A DNA stretch of 64,000 nucleotides from Pisaster brevispinus (taxonomy: Eukaryota; Echinodermata; Asteroidea; Forcipulatida; Asteriidae), in the NCBI GenBank assembly GCA_023634235.1, contig JAMKCF010000019.1, forward strand, positions 4,030,001-4,094,000. Reading direction: 5' to 3'. Within the stretch, counting starts at the first letter, position 1; each line of letters begins with the position of its first letter. Of the stretch, positions 19,998 to 32,141 are shown piece by piece. Made by a program: the position numbers and the translations under genes. The notes beneath the pieces were generated by a model. It had not been told where the DNA came from and made no database searches. It worked only from the letters and a program-made list of their open reading frames with translations.

Positions 19998-21436
19998 ATG
20001 ACCTGGTGAATATGAAGAAAAGGGGCACATCTTGAAGTTATACAGCTGTGATTTCCATTACTCTTGAACTTGTGTGGAATATGCAAAATATGAAATATTC
20101 CATGTGACCCTCATTATCTTGCCTGCCAGGAAATGCCCTGACATTTATAAGGTCAATCTTTGTAAACAATTTGGTTTATAGAAAGCAAGCTGGGGTTTTA
20201 AACCTTTTTTCCCCATTTGATTCTGGAAAAAAAAACTTATTTAATGTGCGATGTTTGCATGTACAACAATTGATGTGGTGTTAAAGGTAGGGTCATAGAT
20301 TGTTTATTTGTCAACTTAATGCAGATTTATAGGCCAAACTATCAACTAAGATACAATAACATTCCTACTACCTAATTAAAGTTTCAGCTGAATACAGTGT
20401 GTACTTTTTGCGAAAACAGCACAAAACTGTCATGGTATTTTCATGAAGAATGTCCCTACCAAGGCTTAAACTTAATTGAATGTGTGTTTGCATGATTTAC
20501 GATGCGGTGATAGTTTAAATGGCATATCATTCAATTGAACTGCAAAATGTTTTCATGTTCCAGTTTATCGAGTGCGAATAATTGTAGTACCTCAGGAACA
20601 TAATGTCAATTATGAGCTAATTACAATATTGTGGTAAGACTGAAGGGTTGAAATGTTTTCTTAATTTTTTTTAAACTCTATCGGTTTTAAAGGCACGAGG
20701 TTGAAGTGTTAATACAGTTACAACAATGGTGTTGGTTGATAAAGCTGTTAACTTACACACCCAAATATGAGAATTTAGAAATTCTAGAAATGACAGTACA
20801 TGGTGGGTGTGAAACAGAAAACAATCTGGAATCACCATTGGACAATAGTTAAAAGGCAATATAGAAAAGAATACAGTGTTTCAGGGACATGAGTACATTA
20901 TGAAGATAACAATTTTGTGTTGCTTTATCTGCCAAGATATTTCAGCTGTGCATGTGCAACTATAATGCTTAATCAAATCAATTAAGACCCTTGTATAATC
21001 ACCACACAATACTAAATTTAAAACATGTTTATGTAAAAGAATAGTTGGGACAATAAATAATATGCAGAGATGCCAACTCATACATGTGTTTTTTGTGCAA
21101 TTGTTTAGTGTAAGTTCTTTTTCATCAAACTTTTTTCGAAAACAGCTGATAAGAATGTACTTATTAAACAACCTTATTTAAACAACACAATCTGTGTTAA
21201 ACAACCACCTTAAACAACCCCAGTTGTTTAAAAGTGGTTGTTTAAAATAAACTAAACAACCCTAGTTGTTTAATAAAAGTTGTTTAAAAAGTTGTTTAAA
21301 TTTTGAACAACCAAATGTTTAAACTCTAAACAACCCTGGTTGTTCAACAGTTTGAACAACAGTTGTTCATGTGCCCTGGTTAAACAGCGGTTGCTTAAAA
21401 TTTTAAACAAGTTGTTTAAATATTTTTAACTGTGTA

Positions 21437-21548
21437 GGACTGGGTTGAAGGCATGAGTGTTTAGGGTTAGGGTAGGGGTTGAAGGTATGACTAGGTGGTT
21501 AGGATTGGGTTGAAGGCATGGGTGTTTAGGGTTAGGGTAAGGGTTGAA
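21437..21548 (+). repeat. 65-bp TTAGGG-containing minisatellite, right part
   Basis: It resumes as GGACTGGGTTGAAGGCATGA, then GTGTTTAGGGTTAGGGTAGGGG, in register with the left part that ends at 18,329. This shows one array split by the insertion. Confidence 0.9.
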
Positions 21549-21559
21549 TGAGTTATGGT

Positions 21560-24500
21560 AGTTTCAAATCCTGCTGAAGGGATTAAAAGACCTCAAAGCA
21601 TTTTTCTGCAAAAGGATTGAGAGGATTTTTAGACCATGTCGCTGCGGCCATTTTTGTAGTATCACATCACTGAATGGGACCAGTCTATTTTTGTACACGG
21701 GGTTGGATTTCATTACTTAAATTTTGGTGTGGATTAGGAGCAAATTACTTTGTTAGGTTCTAATAACAAATCCATTTTACAAACTTTGTTCAATTGAAAT
21801 TTTCTTGCATTTTATTTAAGCTCTATGTCTAACCACAACACATTACATGTACAAAAGTAGCACATAAATTAAGGGAATAAAAAAGATTTCATGCTGCCTT
21901 TTTAGAATCATTTTATTTGACAACTTTAACTCCAAATAATATAATATAATGTTAACAATGTAATTTTAATAATATTGCAATAAGATCAATAATTTTAATG
22001 GAATTGAACGAGCCCGAAAACTCATAATCTTCAGAAGAGTTATATTTTCTGCACTAGACACTTCATTTGGAAGATTCATTTTTACTATTAATTGTCAATA
22101 CATAATTTACATTCATAAACTGTGGAAACTTCATTATAAGTTTAGGAACATTTTAAAGTTTACCCCAAACCACAGTAACTCTGCTAGTTATGTTTTGCTT
22201 TTTTCAATTTTGGGAAAAGTTTTCTTGCTTAATTCATTCTGGTGCAACAGTTTTAAAATTATATGCACTTTTACTGGTATTTTTTAGAGAAATAATTGCG
22301 TATTTCAAAAAAAATAATTAAAGTTAATTAAAGGTATTTTTAAGAGCAATAAAAACGTATTTTTAACAAAAAAAGGAAATAACTGAATCCAAACACCTCA
22401 ACCTTTAAAAGTGTCAACAAGTTATGTGTTTATGTCAAGAAACTATGACGTCTGGGTTTTTCAGTTCTAGAAATTCTGTGCATATTCGTGGATGTTATTT
22501 TGGTCAATCAAATTTAGCAGAACTTTAAACTTCTTGGCATTTATCAACAACTGATCAACTAGAGATTTCCAGATTGCAGGGAACAATGTCACTTTCAAAA
22601 TAACTACCAAATCTCACAGTTTTGTTTTCCTTATTGGGTCAAAGTTTAGGTGTTTACCAGAGCCAGTCACAAATAAGACCGAAGTTCCAAAGGAAATTGT
22701 TCACAAAAATGGCCAGCTATTAACATAAAATTACAACTTTCTTTTAAGATCTTTTACCATTATGTATATAATACCTCTAAAGAACAATAAATGCAAATAA
22801 ATATGAGTACTTAAAATTATGTTTTATGTTCCCTTTAAACTTTAAGTTTTAAGTTTGTGAAGTAAAATAAGTGCACCTTGCAAGTAATTCAACTTCATGA
22901 TAATTTTTTATCATCCTAGTAACAATGGTCAAAAGCAGGGGAACCCCATGCTGGTCCCAGGATACCAGACCTAATATCTTTCTGAGATCTTTAAGGGCCA
23001 CCTCTCTTTTGGAAAAGTTTAGTCTGCCACCCCTAGAAACAGTTTATTTTCCTCCATGAAAAATGCCTAGATCTCCAACTTCATGAATTATTGTATGCAT
23101 ATTGTGTGCTTGCTTGCAAATAGTGCACTTACTTTTTACAAGAACATACGTAAAATAGTGTGATACGATGAAGCAAGATGAGTCGTTTGTTGACCCAGGT
23201 CATTTTTCATTTTGTTTATACATTTGAAAAGAGCAACACCTAAGCTTTAAAACTGTTAAAACCCTGTGATGATACCACCTAAGGTTCAAAATGTGTGAAA
23301 GTATAGAAACACCAAGAGAGGCGAGAGAATGAAACTGAGAAAAAAAGGTTTAAAGTCAAGCTGTTAATCGAAAATACAACGGCACATTTTCTTTCATTGC
23401 TAATTTTAACGCCTTTTTGATGTTATTTATCAGGAAGGAAGTTGCCAATATAAAATAAGATACATTTTGGCATTTAAATTTACAAAACAAAACATTTTTT
23501 GAAAATTTCACCCCTGGTAGCCGGTTTTGGCTTGTTTCTCCATACTGATACTTCCGACAAAAAACTCATTTAGCTTGATCGCATCACAAATGTAAGATAG
23601 TACCAGGGATGTACTTGACATCATTAAATAACATGTCTACAATTTTACACATGAAATGAACATGTTGGTTGGTTGTTCATTTATTGTTCCTTGATTTATA
23701 CAATGCCTTGAAGAACGTGATGTTTGCAATTATGAATTTCTCTCTCAAACTCTGAAGCTTTTAAGATTGTACTGAAAGTTATTTGCTAGACACTTTGTAG
23801 GACATCAGCTTTCTCATGCAGTGAAAAGGTTCACGGAAACATTGTATAGATGTGACACATTAGGACACATGAAAAAGGAGAAATGTCAAGTGAACTAGCC
23901 CTCCCCTGGTGGTATCAATTTGCCCTTGGCAATGAAATCCAATGATCCATCAACGACGACATGTTTACAAAAAAACGTATCAGTTTTTAAACCAAAGTAG
24001 CCTATATCTACCTTAATTTGCCTCAGATCTGATTTGCCTGAATGACAATATTCAAATGGAAAATGCTGAGTTTTGGTCAAGAGAAATGCGAAAAGTTCAG
24101 CAGTTTCTGGTCCTTTCACTTATCATCTTAGGATGAAAAGATATTCTGTTCCCAAGATTATGATGTAACTTGAGGTAATAACAGTCATGAGGAGGAATAT
24201 GGCTGGTTTGTACTTAAAGCCTATTGATTTATTGAAATTATATTCAAATAAATATAAAGGTTCTTGTTAATAAAAACATGTTTTTCTTTTAAAAATCTGT
24301 TATCAATCTGTAGGGATAAAACCACGCTGGCGCCCGCATGATGTCCTCAAAATGTTGTGGCATGTGGCGTAGGGGTGCCGTTCAGAATAGTGCTGCAAAA
24401 ACAGCCCACTTTTTTATGTTAATGTAAAAAAAGTAGTGTAAACCCAAAGGGATTTTACATACCTTTTGTGTAACCCTCACACAAATAAACTGGTGATGTG

Positions 24501-24800
24501 TAGACATTGGGTTGATGACAGGCACTGGCAGGTCTCAGGAATCTACTTTTTGTGACAGGTACAGATATCATCTACAGATGGCACTCCTTCAAAATACAAG
24601 CATATGGAGTTCCATTTATCTTTAAGACAAACAAATGTTATTTTTTATTAAGGTATATTGTAGAATGTGACTTTCAAGATTGTTATTTTAGTTTTTCAGG
24701 CATTCTAAGGAAACATTAAAAGATGAATGAATTAGAAAAATGAGATGTAAACATTTAAAAACAATGTCATCCTTTATTTGGAGGTCTGTGTATTTTTTTA
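21560..24800. other. Unassigned AT-rich, non-repetitive-looking sequence
   Basis: I find no coding exon, tRNA or bounded transposon. The minus frame at 23,895-24,119 has no domain. The stretch may be intronic or intergenic. Confidence 0.5.
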
Positions 24801-24804
24801 AAGG

Positions 24805-24976
24805 AAAATTGCGCCACAGCACCTTGTAAACCATTACATGGTGCTATGTAAAGGAATAGGTCTCAAACGAAGCCCCTCATACCTTGCTGGAAAATACTTA
24901 ATGTTGAAGCGCCTTGAGCGTCACTGAGTGACGGATATGAGCGCTTTATAAGAAGCCACTATTATTATTATTATAT
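24805..24976 (+). mobile_element. SINE/LINE 3' tail ending in (ATT)n
   Basis: GCGCCACAGCACCTTGTAAA begins the block. It ends with GTTGAAGCGCCTTGAGCGTC, GATATGAGCGCTTTATAAGA and (TTA)n. The GCGC-TTTATAA-microsatellite tail is a common retroposon 3' end. A related fragment lies at 50,555. Confidence 0.6.
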
Positions 24977-25238
24977 ATCAAAGAACTGTGTCTTCAATCC
25001 CTTGATTGCATATCAATGTCTTTTAAAGTGAAGGTTGATCTTTGAATATAAAAATAATTAATAATTCTGAAGCCCATTTAGTACATCCAAAGCTAGGAAC
25101 TTTTTAAGGCATTGCCAGTTAAAAAGGAAATTCATGTTATGTTGGAATAACTTTTGACCCAACCATTAGAGAAACACTAATGGTTTTCCCAGTTTTTGTC
25201 TTAACTAAAAACAGAAAATGTTTAGATTTAAATTGCAG

Positions 25239-25346
25239 ATGTCAGTGTCTGTAACTGTACCTTGGTTGCATCACGGGTCCCTCATTGTCAGTCCTGGTGC
25301 TCTGCTCATAAGGTCTATAGTGACATCAATGGTTCTCTACCACAGG
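25239..25346 (+). CDS. Candidate coding exon (unknown gene)
   Basis: AAATTGCAG ends at 25,238, and the donor CACAGG|GTGAGT follows 25,346. The 108 nt are open in one frame, giving MSVSVTVPWLHHGSLIVSPG then ALLIRSIVTSMVLYHR, with phase 0 on both sides. The peptide is hydrophobic in its second half. I recognise no family. The strong splice pair is the main evidence; an isolated chance ORF is possible. Confidence 0.35.
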
Positions 25347-25573
25347 GTGAGTTTTTTTTTGGATATCTTCAAGGTGTTTCTGTTTGAAAGTATAACACAG
25401 TGGTCAGGTAGTGGGAAGCTGCAGTAAGGTTGACATCACCTACATGGAGGTGTCTCAAGCAGAGAGGGACCAAGAATTAAACATGCAAATGAAGGGTGAA
25501 CATCTTGGGCATCTTGTGCTTGTCACTGATGGTTTCATCTGTTGGAAAGGGAAAGGCAGAACAAGATTCAATA

Positions 25574-25745
25574 CCAGGGCCCAGTATCATAGAGCTGCTT
25601 AAACAGACAATAGTTGCTTAACAATTTCCTGCTAAGCAAAAATATACAGGAAACCATTTGTAAACGGTCATGTATGACATGGTATTTTCGGTAGTAACCT
25701 TATTCTGGTAAGCAAATTGTTTTGTGCTTGCTGACTATTGTCCCC
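25574..25745. repeat. Palindromic MITE, CAGTATCATAGAGCTGCTTAA family
   Basis: The segment reads GGGCCCAGTATCATAGAGCT, GCTTAAACAG, TTCCTGCTAAGCAAAAATA, GACATGGTATTTTCGG and TTTTGTGCTTGCTGAC. It matches the colinear pattern at 51,991-52,142 and 53,033-53,205. Confidence 0.6.
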
Positions 25746-25919
25746 GAGTATACAGCTCAATCAAATTGGACCCTGCAGGCTTACAGCATGTGTCTTTGTG
25801 CAATAACTCAAGTGTAAAGTTGCATCCTCTTAACCCTATTAGATTTTTTTTTTTTTTTTACTTATCGCAACGAGGGAAAGGGGGGGGGGGGGTAATTTTC
25901 ACCGGGTTCTTTTACGTTG

Positions 25920-26465
25920 TTCAATCAATCTTTATTGAGCAAGATCAATACTACATACATAATATCAATAGGCAAAAAATATAGATTGCACACTTAAGCC
26001 CAGGTCATTTATCATGGTCAACAAAGCTGACCATGGTACAGTGCAGGGGCTGACAAAACAAAAATACATGCAAGACAAAATACCGAGAGATAAAGCAAAT
26101 GAGCAACAGATTAACTTAAAAAAACCCAATAACTACAGTCGCAGGTGAGGTTGGTCAGTAGACCCCCAAGATGGTTTGTGGCGAGCATTCCAGATGGAGT
26201 AGCTAGAGAGGATGGCAATTTTACTAAGTTCTTTTTTGAGAGACTTGGGAGCTTTAGTTTTGGTGAATGAACAAATGTCAACAATCCTAGTAGCGGTTTC
26301 AGGGGTGACCAGACCACGTGACCCAATTTCAATGCAGGTGAGATTACAATTGTACCCATTCTGGGAAATGTCCGATACCAGGTCGGAATACTTCTGGTGT
26401 TTTCGTTCATGAGCTTTGGATATGTTGCAATCAAATGGCACTGTCAGTCCCAACACACGGAACAT
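25920..26465 (-). pseudogene. LINE-type retroelement C-terminal ORF and 3' end, minus strand
   Basis: Minus-strand translation from 26,465 gives a start like LGLTVPFDCNISKAHERKHQ, then KYSDLVSDISQNGYNCNL and IEIGSRGLVTPETATRI, open for about 110 codons. The pattern TVPW..N...AHERK..KY..LV.......G......EVG.RG is one I recall at the C terminus of many animal retroelement polyproteins. Downstream on the minus strand is a noncoding tail ending with a TCAATAAAGATTGA-type polyadenylation signal near 25,922-25,935. The intact frame suggests a fairly recent, 5'-truncated insertion. The exact LINE clade is not resolved. Confidence 0.6.
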
Positions 26466-26615
26466 ACAGCTTTACGTCCCATCCGAAGGAAGGAGCAATA
26501 ATGGAATGTTGCTCGGGACTACAGCCCACACTCTGCTGATCCAAAAACACCAGAGCCTGGAGTCTGGTGCTCTTAATTAACCACTCGGCAACGATGTGCC
26601 ACATACATGTATAAC
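26462..26615 (-). mobile_element. tRNA(Leu/Ser)-like SINE, minus strand
   Basis: On the minus strand GAGTGGTTAATTAAGAGCAC and CAGAGTGTGGGCTGTAGTCC mark decayed A and B boxes with a long variable region between them. The block is homologous to 35,885-36,050, which is better preserved. Confidence 0.6.
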
Positions 26616-26639
26616 CCTGATGCCTTATTGATTGGGGGT

Positions 26640-29230
26640 ATAGGTGGCTAGATCACTCCCGGGAACCTGTGCATTAATCAATGCTACTGCACACTCGTCT
26701 AAAATGTATGTACGCTTACATGTAGGTCAATCAAATGTCCATTACTAGGATGCCAACATGCCAAACACTCGTTTTTTCTGCACGTAACAAGCTGATTAAT
26801 AATTTCGATGCAACTGCTCAAAAAACAGGGTTGACACTAATTTATGACAGCCTCCCACGTACACCAGTTGAATGGGTCCAGGTAATAATGGAGGCAGTGG
26901 TGCATAAACCCTCAACAATGCCACGAAATAGCACACAGTTTTCATTTTTTTTTTTTTACATATTTAAACAATGTTTAAATGTCATGATGTTCCAATGCTT
27001 CAGGAGCTTATTATGGTAAATAGTAGACTTTGCAACTTTGCACCGAACCTGCCAATTTTCGACGCCACGAAGTAGCACTGATGTTCCAATTACCATTGCA
27101 ACACAAGGCGCACACCAACCTCAAGTGTGAAAACAAATGTTTCCACAAAAGTAGCACTGATCTTGTGTGTAGAGTTTGTTTTCATACTACTAAATTTGTA
27201 ACCAACCTGCTGGTGAGACACTGTGTTTCAACAAACTGTTGCCCACTAGGGTTAAGACTTTGTAAACTTTCTCTTCTAAATGTCTATTGATCAAACTCAC
27301 CTCAACCATAGGTAACCGTTTTTCTGCAGTCATGGCCACACTTTTGAAGATGTTGTCTTCTGTAACACGCAGACTGTTGACAACAAACGTACAAACCCCA
27401 AAAATTTGACTCGTACGGCACAACCCTGATACACACAAATACCAGCATTTATAAGTCCTCCTGTTTGCTCTCAAAGCTGACCATGTTAAATTGGCATTGA
27501 GCAATCCTTAAAATGAATTGATGTTTCACAAGTTTGCCTAAGCAGTTTACAAAATCCAATAACTCTTCCTGTGAATTGTCTCACAGTTCAGTTTGTCAGT
27601 CAATGGTTTGAGTCAAGTATAAGAAATCAACACTACCCTCCTTTGTCAATTGCAACCTAAATTTGCATTCACATTGAACCAGAGCACCATCATACATACA
27701 AAGGGGCCATTCAAACCACCTTCAGTTGAAATGTATGTGTTTTTTCCAATTCAGGGATGAGCACTGTTGGTTTAGGAACAATACATTCATGGACATTGTC
27801 TAGTTCTCATAAAACCACAATACAAAAAACATAAAAAATACTTATTAGCAATGGCTTAATTATAAACATTTTCTTTTGGGGTAAGGGGGGGGAGAGGAAG
27901 CGAGGGCAAAGACATAATTTAAGGTGGGGGCTTTTTATGCCATTAATGTTTGATCTCATTGGGGGAGGGGTGGGGAGGGGGCTGGGAAGGGAGTGGGGAG
28001 GCTAGGTGTAGAGCACCCTCAAACCTCCCCCCCTGGTCTTGCCTCTGATCATGACCCACTTTTTTCCATCACAATTTTCTAGACAGCAAATCAGAGACTA
28101 TATTTGGAGCTTACAGATTAAGACTCCGCAATCAATTTCCCAATAATATCAATTTTTTATTATGAAATAAGAGTACCTACCTCCTAGATAGGATGCTTTG
28201 TCCATGAGTGTTGCCACATGGACCGGGCTCTACCTCCAGTTGACCTATCATGACCTTCTGACCTCAGGTCATCAAATCCAGGTAGGATCATTGTCTGCCA
28301 TGGAATCACCTTCTTCTGTACATTGGATTCCTTGTTGCTGGATTCAGCCGATGTCTAGTCCAGTGGGATTCCACCTGAGAGTTGAGAGGAATAAACCTGT
28401 CTGTAAATCTTTCAACCAAATTTTTCAAGTCTCTGATACCAAGTCCCAGTAATTCCACTGTGAAGACACGTTCACTTCACACACAATTTGGCTCCAACAG
28501 TTACCAAAAGCCAAAAGGACATGCACGGAGCTATTTTGTTTCTCCTGTTATAAGCTTTTATGTGTAAAACAAACCCATTATTGGACTTGGTTTTCTCATG
28601 CCTTTGTTTGAAAAAAAAAAAAAATCAAACCAGAAAACACAAAAAAAACCAACCAAAAAACCAAGCACACAAAAAAATTAAACATACATTAAATCACAAA
28701 TATTTAAGGAACTTACACAGAAATAAACATTTAAATCACAAAACGAATGTGATATGTTAAAAAAAAGAGGGAACAAAAAAGAAAACAGTAAGAAATCCTT
28801 TAATAGATACAAAAACCACCTGTTTTTAAAGTTAAAGGCCTAGACATAAAATTAAAATAAATATTGGCCGAAATAAAGGATGTAAATAATTCAACAAATT
28901 TCCAAATGTAAAAAGTAAAATAACTTTAGATGCATATTGTTTTGTTTTGAAATTACTCAAAAATAAACACATATTTCTCAATAAAAAATAATAATACTGC
29001 GTACAGAAACTATTAAAAAATATTAATAAAAAGCTTAATAGGCCATTGTGCTTTTACAATGTAGATTTTTAAAATGGGAAAATGCTGTGAGCGAGGAACA
29101 TACTGCATGCACCATACAACACAGTAAAAAACGTAACATAACACCATAAACAAACAACTCAGAAATAAAGGAATTACTCAGAGAAAAATGAATATTTCAG
29201 AAATGAACCAACCTCGGAATTAAACCAACC
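26640..29230. other. Unassigned, with G-rich and A-rich low-complexity tracts
   Basis: Purine-rich GGGGAGG-type sequence occupies 27,875-28,000 and A-rich sequence 28,608-28,700. Short frames at 26,735, 27,030 and 28,198 have no domain support. No gene is called. Confidence 0.5.
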
Positions 29231-29234
29231 AATA

Positions 29235-29640
29235 ACACAATAGTTTTCAAACGCTTTTACCTGGCATCAAATGCACACTATAGTTAATGCCCAAGTCATA
29301 GGGTTTTGACATTGTCATGATGATGAAAGAAGTTTACATTCAAGCTAAATAGTTTAATCATTATTAACATTTTACAAGTCAACTGTGAATGGGGAAATTA
29401 AAAATGATCTATCAAAGCCTTTACAAATATTTTGTTCATGATCATAACAAACAAATTTGACTTAGCTTTAATGTAACTTTCATTCATCATCATGGTATTT
29501 AAATGAAACAAAATTATATGACTAAGCAATTGATCAGTGAGCATTTGATGCCAGGGATAAGCCTTCAAAAACTACTGTGTATCATTATAACAAATAATCA
29601 CCATAAAAAGTACCGGTAGCCGTTAACGAGAGGCACTTAT
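29235..29640. mobile_element. Foldback MITE, copy 1
   Basis: The left arm (ACAATAGTTTTCAAACGCTT, CCTGGCATCAAATGC) is mirrored by the right arm, where GCATTTGATGCCAGGGAT lies near 29,542-29,559 and AGGCTTATC-type sequence follows in reverse. The interior pair GTCATGATGATGAA and TTCATCATCATGG is also inverted. A reversed copy lies at 32,740-33,005. Confidence 0.7.
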
Positions 29641-30089
29641 TTTTCCCTTGGGACTATCACTTTTGAACCTGACATGTTCTGATATTCAATGCCAATATTA
29701 ACGTTTATTGTACGTTTTTTCAATATGAACCACTTATCAAGTAGTTTACTGCAAGAATCTCGAACACTAGATATCTTTTCACCCAACTTCGCCTCAAGAA
29801 AACAAGCCATTTTAGGGTAATCGTTTTGCAAATTACACTTCTAATAGTTCTGCCCCCCAAAGAGAGAGATTGATGTGCCAAATCATGTCTCTGAATGTAC
29901 GACAGAGCATTTAGGAACTTAAGTGGGCCCAGACCATACGCCGAAATGACTATGTGCTCTGCTCACGCCAATTGTCTTGGAAAAAACCAGCACCCCTTTG
30001 CAAAAATTTTGTTCTCGTGGACCTGCCCTTGCACTGATCAAACGTCACATCCACAAGCAAACACTATCTGCCCATGATCCACCCTTTAC

Positions 30090-30412
30090 GTGCCCCCCAA
30101 CAAATTTCCAGTGCCCCCAGGTGCCCCCCCACACACACACAAAATTGCTCACAAAAATAAAAAGAAAAGTGAAAATAGAGGAAAAATGCGTTTTTGTACA
30201 ATCGTAGTGAACAACCGTGATCGGGATCGGGATTCTTACCGCGGCCAGGAACATAAGAGGTCAGTGGCCCCCTGCAGCATCCCCCTTCCTAAATAAACTT
30301 GCATGACTCCAACCAATGAAAAAAACCCATTCCCCCTGGGCCCCCCACTAAAAAGCAATGCAACACCCCCACCCCTCCTCCCCCCACCCCCACCTCCCCC
30401 ACCCCCTCCTAT
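30090..30412. repeat. C-rich low-complexity tract upstream of lectin 1
   Basis: It includes a CCCCCCACACACACAC run near 30,125 and a CACCCCCACCCCTCC-type polypyrimidine tract at 30,361-30,412, about 180 bp before the lectin start codon. It has i-motif/G-quadruplex potential; any regulatory role is inference. Confidence 0.7.
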
Positions 30413-30591
30413 GCATTTAATAATAAACCTGATCTAATACTTTGATGACTGCCATGTACGTTTACCATAGCCTCTTCTGGGTGCATTGTATTCACAGCAG
30501 CTTGACACTGCTGAGAGCGACAGTTAACTATAGTATTATTAGACTGTTTGCGACCAGTTGAGTACAGACGCGATCACACTCAGAGCTCAAA

Positions 30592-31089
30592 ATGGCAGGA
30601 AACTTCACTGTTTTCAGTATTCTTGTAGCTCTCCTTCAGTCGCAATTCCTGATCGTATCTCCCTGCATGCCTTGCATCAGTTCATGGACCAGTTTTGGGA
30701 ATCATTGCTACCTTCTTGTGATGGATGCCAAGACTTTTGATGAAGCTGAACAGTACTGTCAGGGATTGTCACGCCTTGGCAGACCATCTCATCTGGCATC
30801 CATAATGAGCCAAGAGGAAAATGACTTCCTCCTCCTGCTTGCCACACGGATGAATCGAGGGGTGTATCAAAACGCATGGCTCGGCTACCGACGTGACTCT
30901 ACCACAGGTTCCTTTGGTTGGACCGACGAGAGCCCTTCTGGGAGCTTCACCAACTGGGCCCCGAATGAACCCAATAGCCCAGGTACGGAGGATTGTGTGG
31001 AGATGTGGGAAACTTCCTTGTGGAATGACCAGTCTTGCACTGACTCAAGCAAATTCATTTGCAAAAGACCTGGAAGATTCTCAGCTTAA
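30592..31089 (+). CDS. Secreted C-type lectin 1
   Basis: This intronless 165-residue protein begins with a hydrophobic signal peptide (roughly residues 1-24), followed directly by a single C-type lectin domain. Cysteines sit at 25, 28, 39, 56, 135, 149 and 157; the expected pairs are 28-39 (long-form hairpin), 56-157 and 135-149, leaving C25 unpaired or dimer-forming. WLGYRR (96-101) matches the WIGL core. The calcium and sugar site is intact: EPN at 126-128, which by family rules favours mannose-type sugars, and WND at 144-146. It should be a secreted, calcium-dependent carbohydrate-binding protein, plausibly in innate defence or coelomic fluid. The start chosen is the first ATG, after GCTCAAA. 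It is about 80 percent identical to the gene at 36,828 and shares 3' UTR sequence with it. The single-exon CDS could reflect retroposition, but a frame-intact tandem copy argues for ordinary duplication. Confidence 0.93.
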   Translation: MAGNFTVFSILVALLQSQFLIVSPCMPCISSWTSFGNHCYLLVMDAKTFDEAEQYCQGLSRLGRPSHLASIMSQEENDFLLLLATRMNRGVYQNAWLGYRRDSTTGSFGWTDESPSGSFTNWAPNEPNSPGTEDCVEMWETSLWNDQSCTDSSKFICKRPGRFSA

Positions 31090-31505
31090 ATGTGATTGAG
31101 GATGTTGAAGGAGTTTCACATAGCTCAAATGTCAACAGACTAAGAAGCACCAGCAATATATCACAATGTTAAGATGTTTTTCAAAGCACAATGTAATCTA
31201 GCCTGCATGAGGAGGTCTGCAGTGGAAATTAACAATACCTGCATCGAGTTGTAAAACCATCAAGACCAGTGGACTGTGGACATAATCAATCTTAATGGAA
31301 ATGTATTGTAGTAATATTGTGTGTTTGTGTAGCGTAGATTCATTTCCACCCTCTAGCTTAAATAACACGCCATTCAAACAACCTTTGAAATTCTCACCGA
31401 ATTCAGTGGTCTTTTTTTGTTGTTGTGAAAACAAGGACAACTTGTTTCGTCAGGGATTTTGTGTGTTCATATTGGGCTTATTTCCATTGTGGCAATCAGA
31501 ATAAG
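31090..31505 (+). other. 3' UTR-like region of lectin 1, conserved with lectin 2
   Basis: AGGAGTTTCACATAGCTCAA, GCATGAGGAGGTCTGCAGTG and ATTCATTT..CCCTCTAGC words recur in order after lectin 2 (37,340-37,860). Lectin 2 has about 120 bp extra in the middle. No canonical AATAAA is obvious at a fixed shared place. Confidence 0.6.
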
Positions 31506-32141
31506 CAATAGTTTATTGGTACTTTGAGAGTCCTAAAGAAACATTTATCACAAAGATTGCTAGTTAATACAAACTTCACTATCAGTTAGATTTCAGGCCG
31601 AAATTCATTTTGTTCCTCTAACATTACCAATAGTATGATTAAACCACATTGACAACATTGGTAATATTGCTAGATACCAGCATACCAGAAAATTTAAACT
31701 CAATATTGGTCATGGGAGTCACAAGAAAAGAGTGACAAACATTGGGATGGGACTTGCTAGATCAAAACTACTAGCTTTATTTCTTACAAACTATAGCATT
31801 TTAAAAGCAAACAATTTTAAGGGAATTTTCCTAGGATAAGACCAGCTGTATACCAAGTTATGTGCAAATCTGTGAACTTTTGCTTTTGTTGTACACACCC
31901 TTAACATTTTCAAAAACAATCCAAAACACCATCTTTTGTTTTGTTTGAACTCTGAATTTTGTTACGTCAAAAGTGAGTTAATTACCTAACCATGGTTTAG
32001 CCTAACATTACAATGAGGAAATGTAATTTTGATCCAAATACAGCAAGCGGCAAACTGGTTAATGTTATTAGCTAACAGGAATCGTTTTAAATTTAGGGAA
32101 ATACTCACCACTTACAGGGTGCAATATGACTGCACCTTTAG

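Larger units (their letters stand above)
18332..21434. mobile_element. 3.1-kb DNA transposon inserted in the TTAGGG minisatellite
   Basis: The array reads GGTGGTTA up to 18,331 and TAGGACTGGG from 21,435, so removing 18,332-21,434 plus one TA restores an intact array sequence. TA is therefore the target duplication. Ends are CACAGCAAAAA and, on the reverse strand, CACAGTTAAAAA. Both subterminal regions are packed with GTTTAAA/TTTAAAC words (about seven on the left, about twenty on the right), typical of transposase-binding arrays. The interior carries promoter-like and exon-like sequence and a frame-broken ORF. The CACAG start suggests a CACTA-like group, and the TA duplication would also fit other superfamilies; assignment is open. 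Confidence 0.85.

Noticed and set aside
30045..30296. Overlapping short ORFs before lectin 1
   Set aside because: They arise from the low-complexity CCCCCACACAC tract and have no start or splice context.
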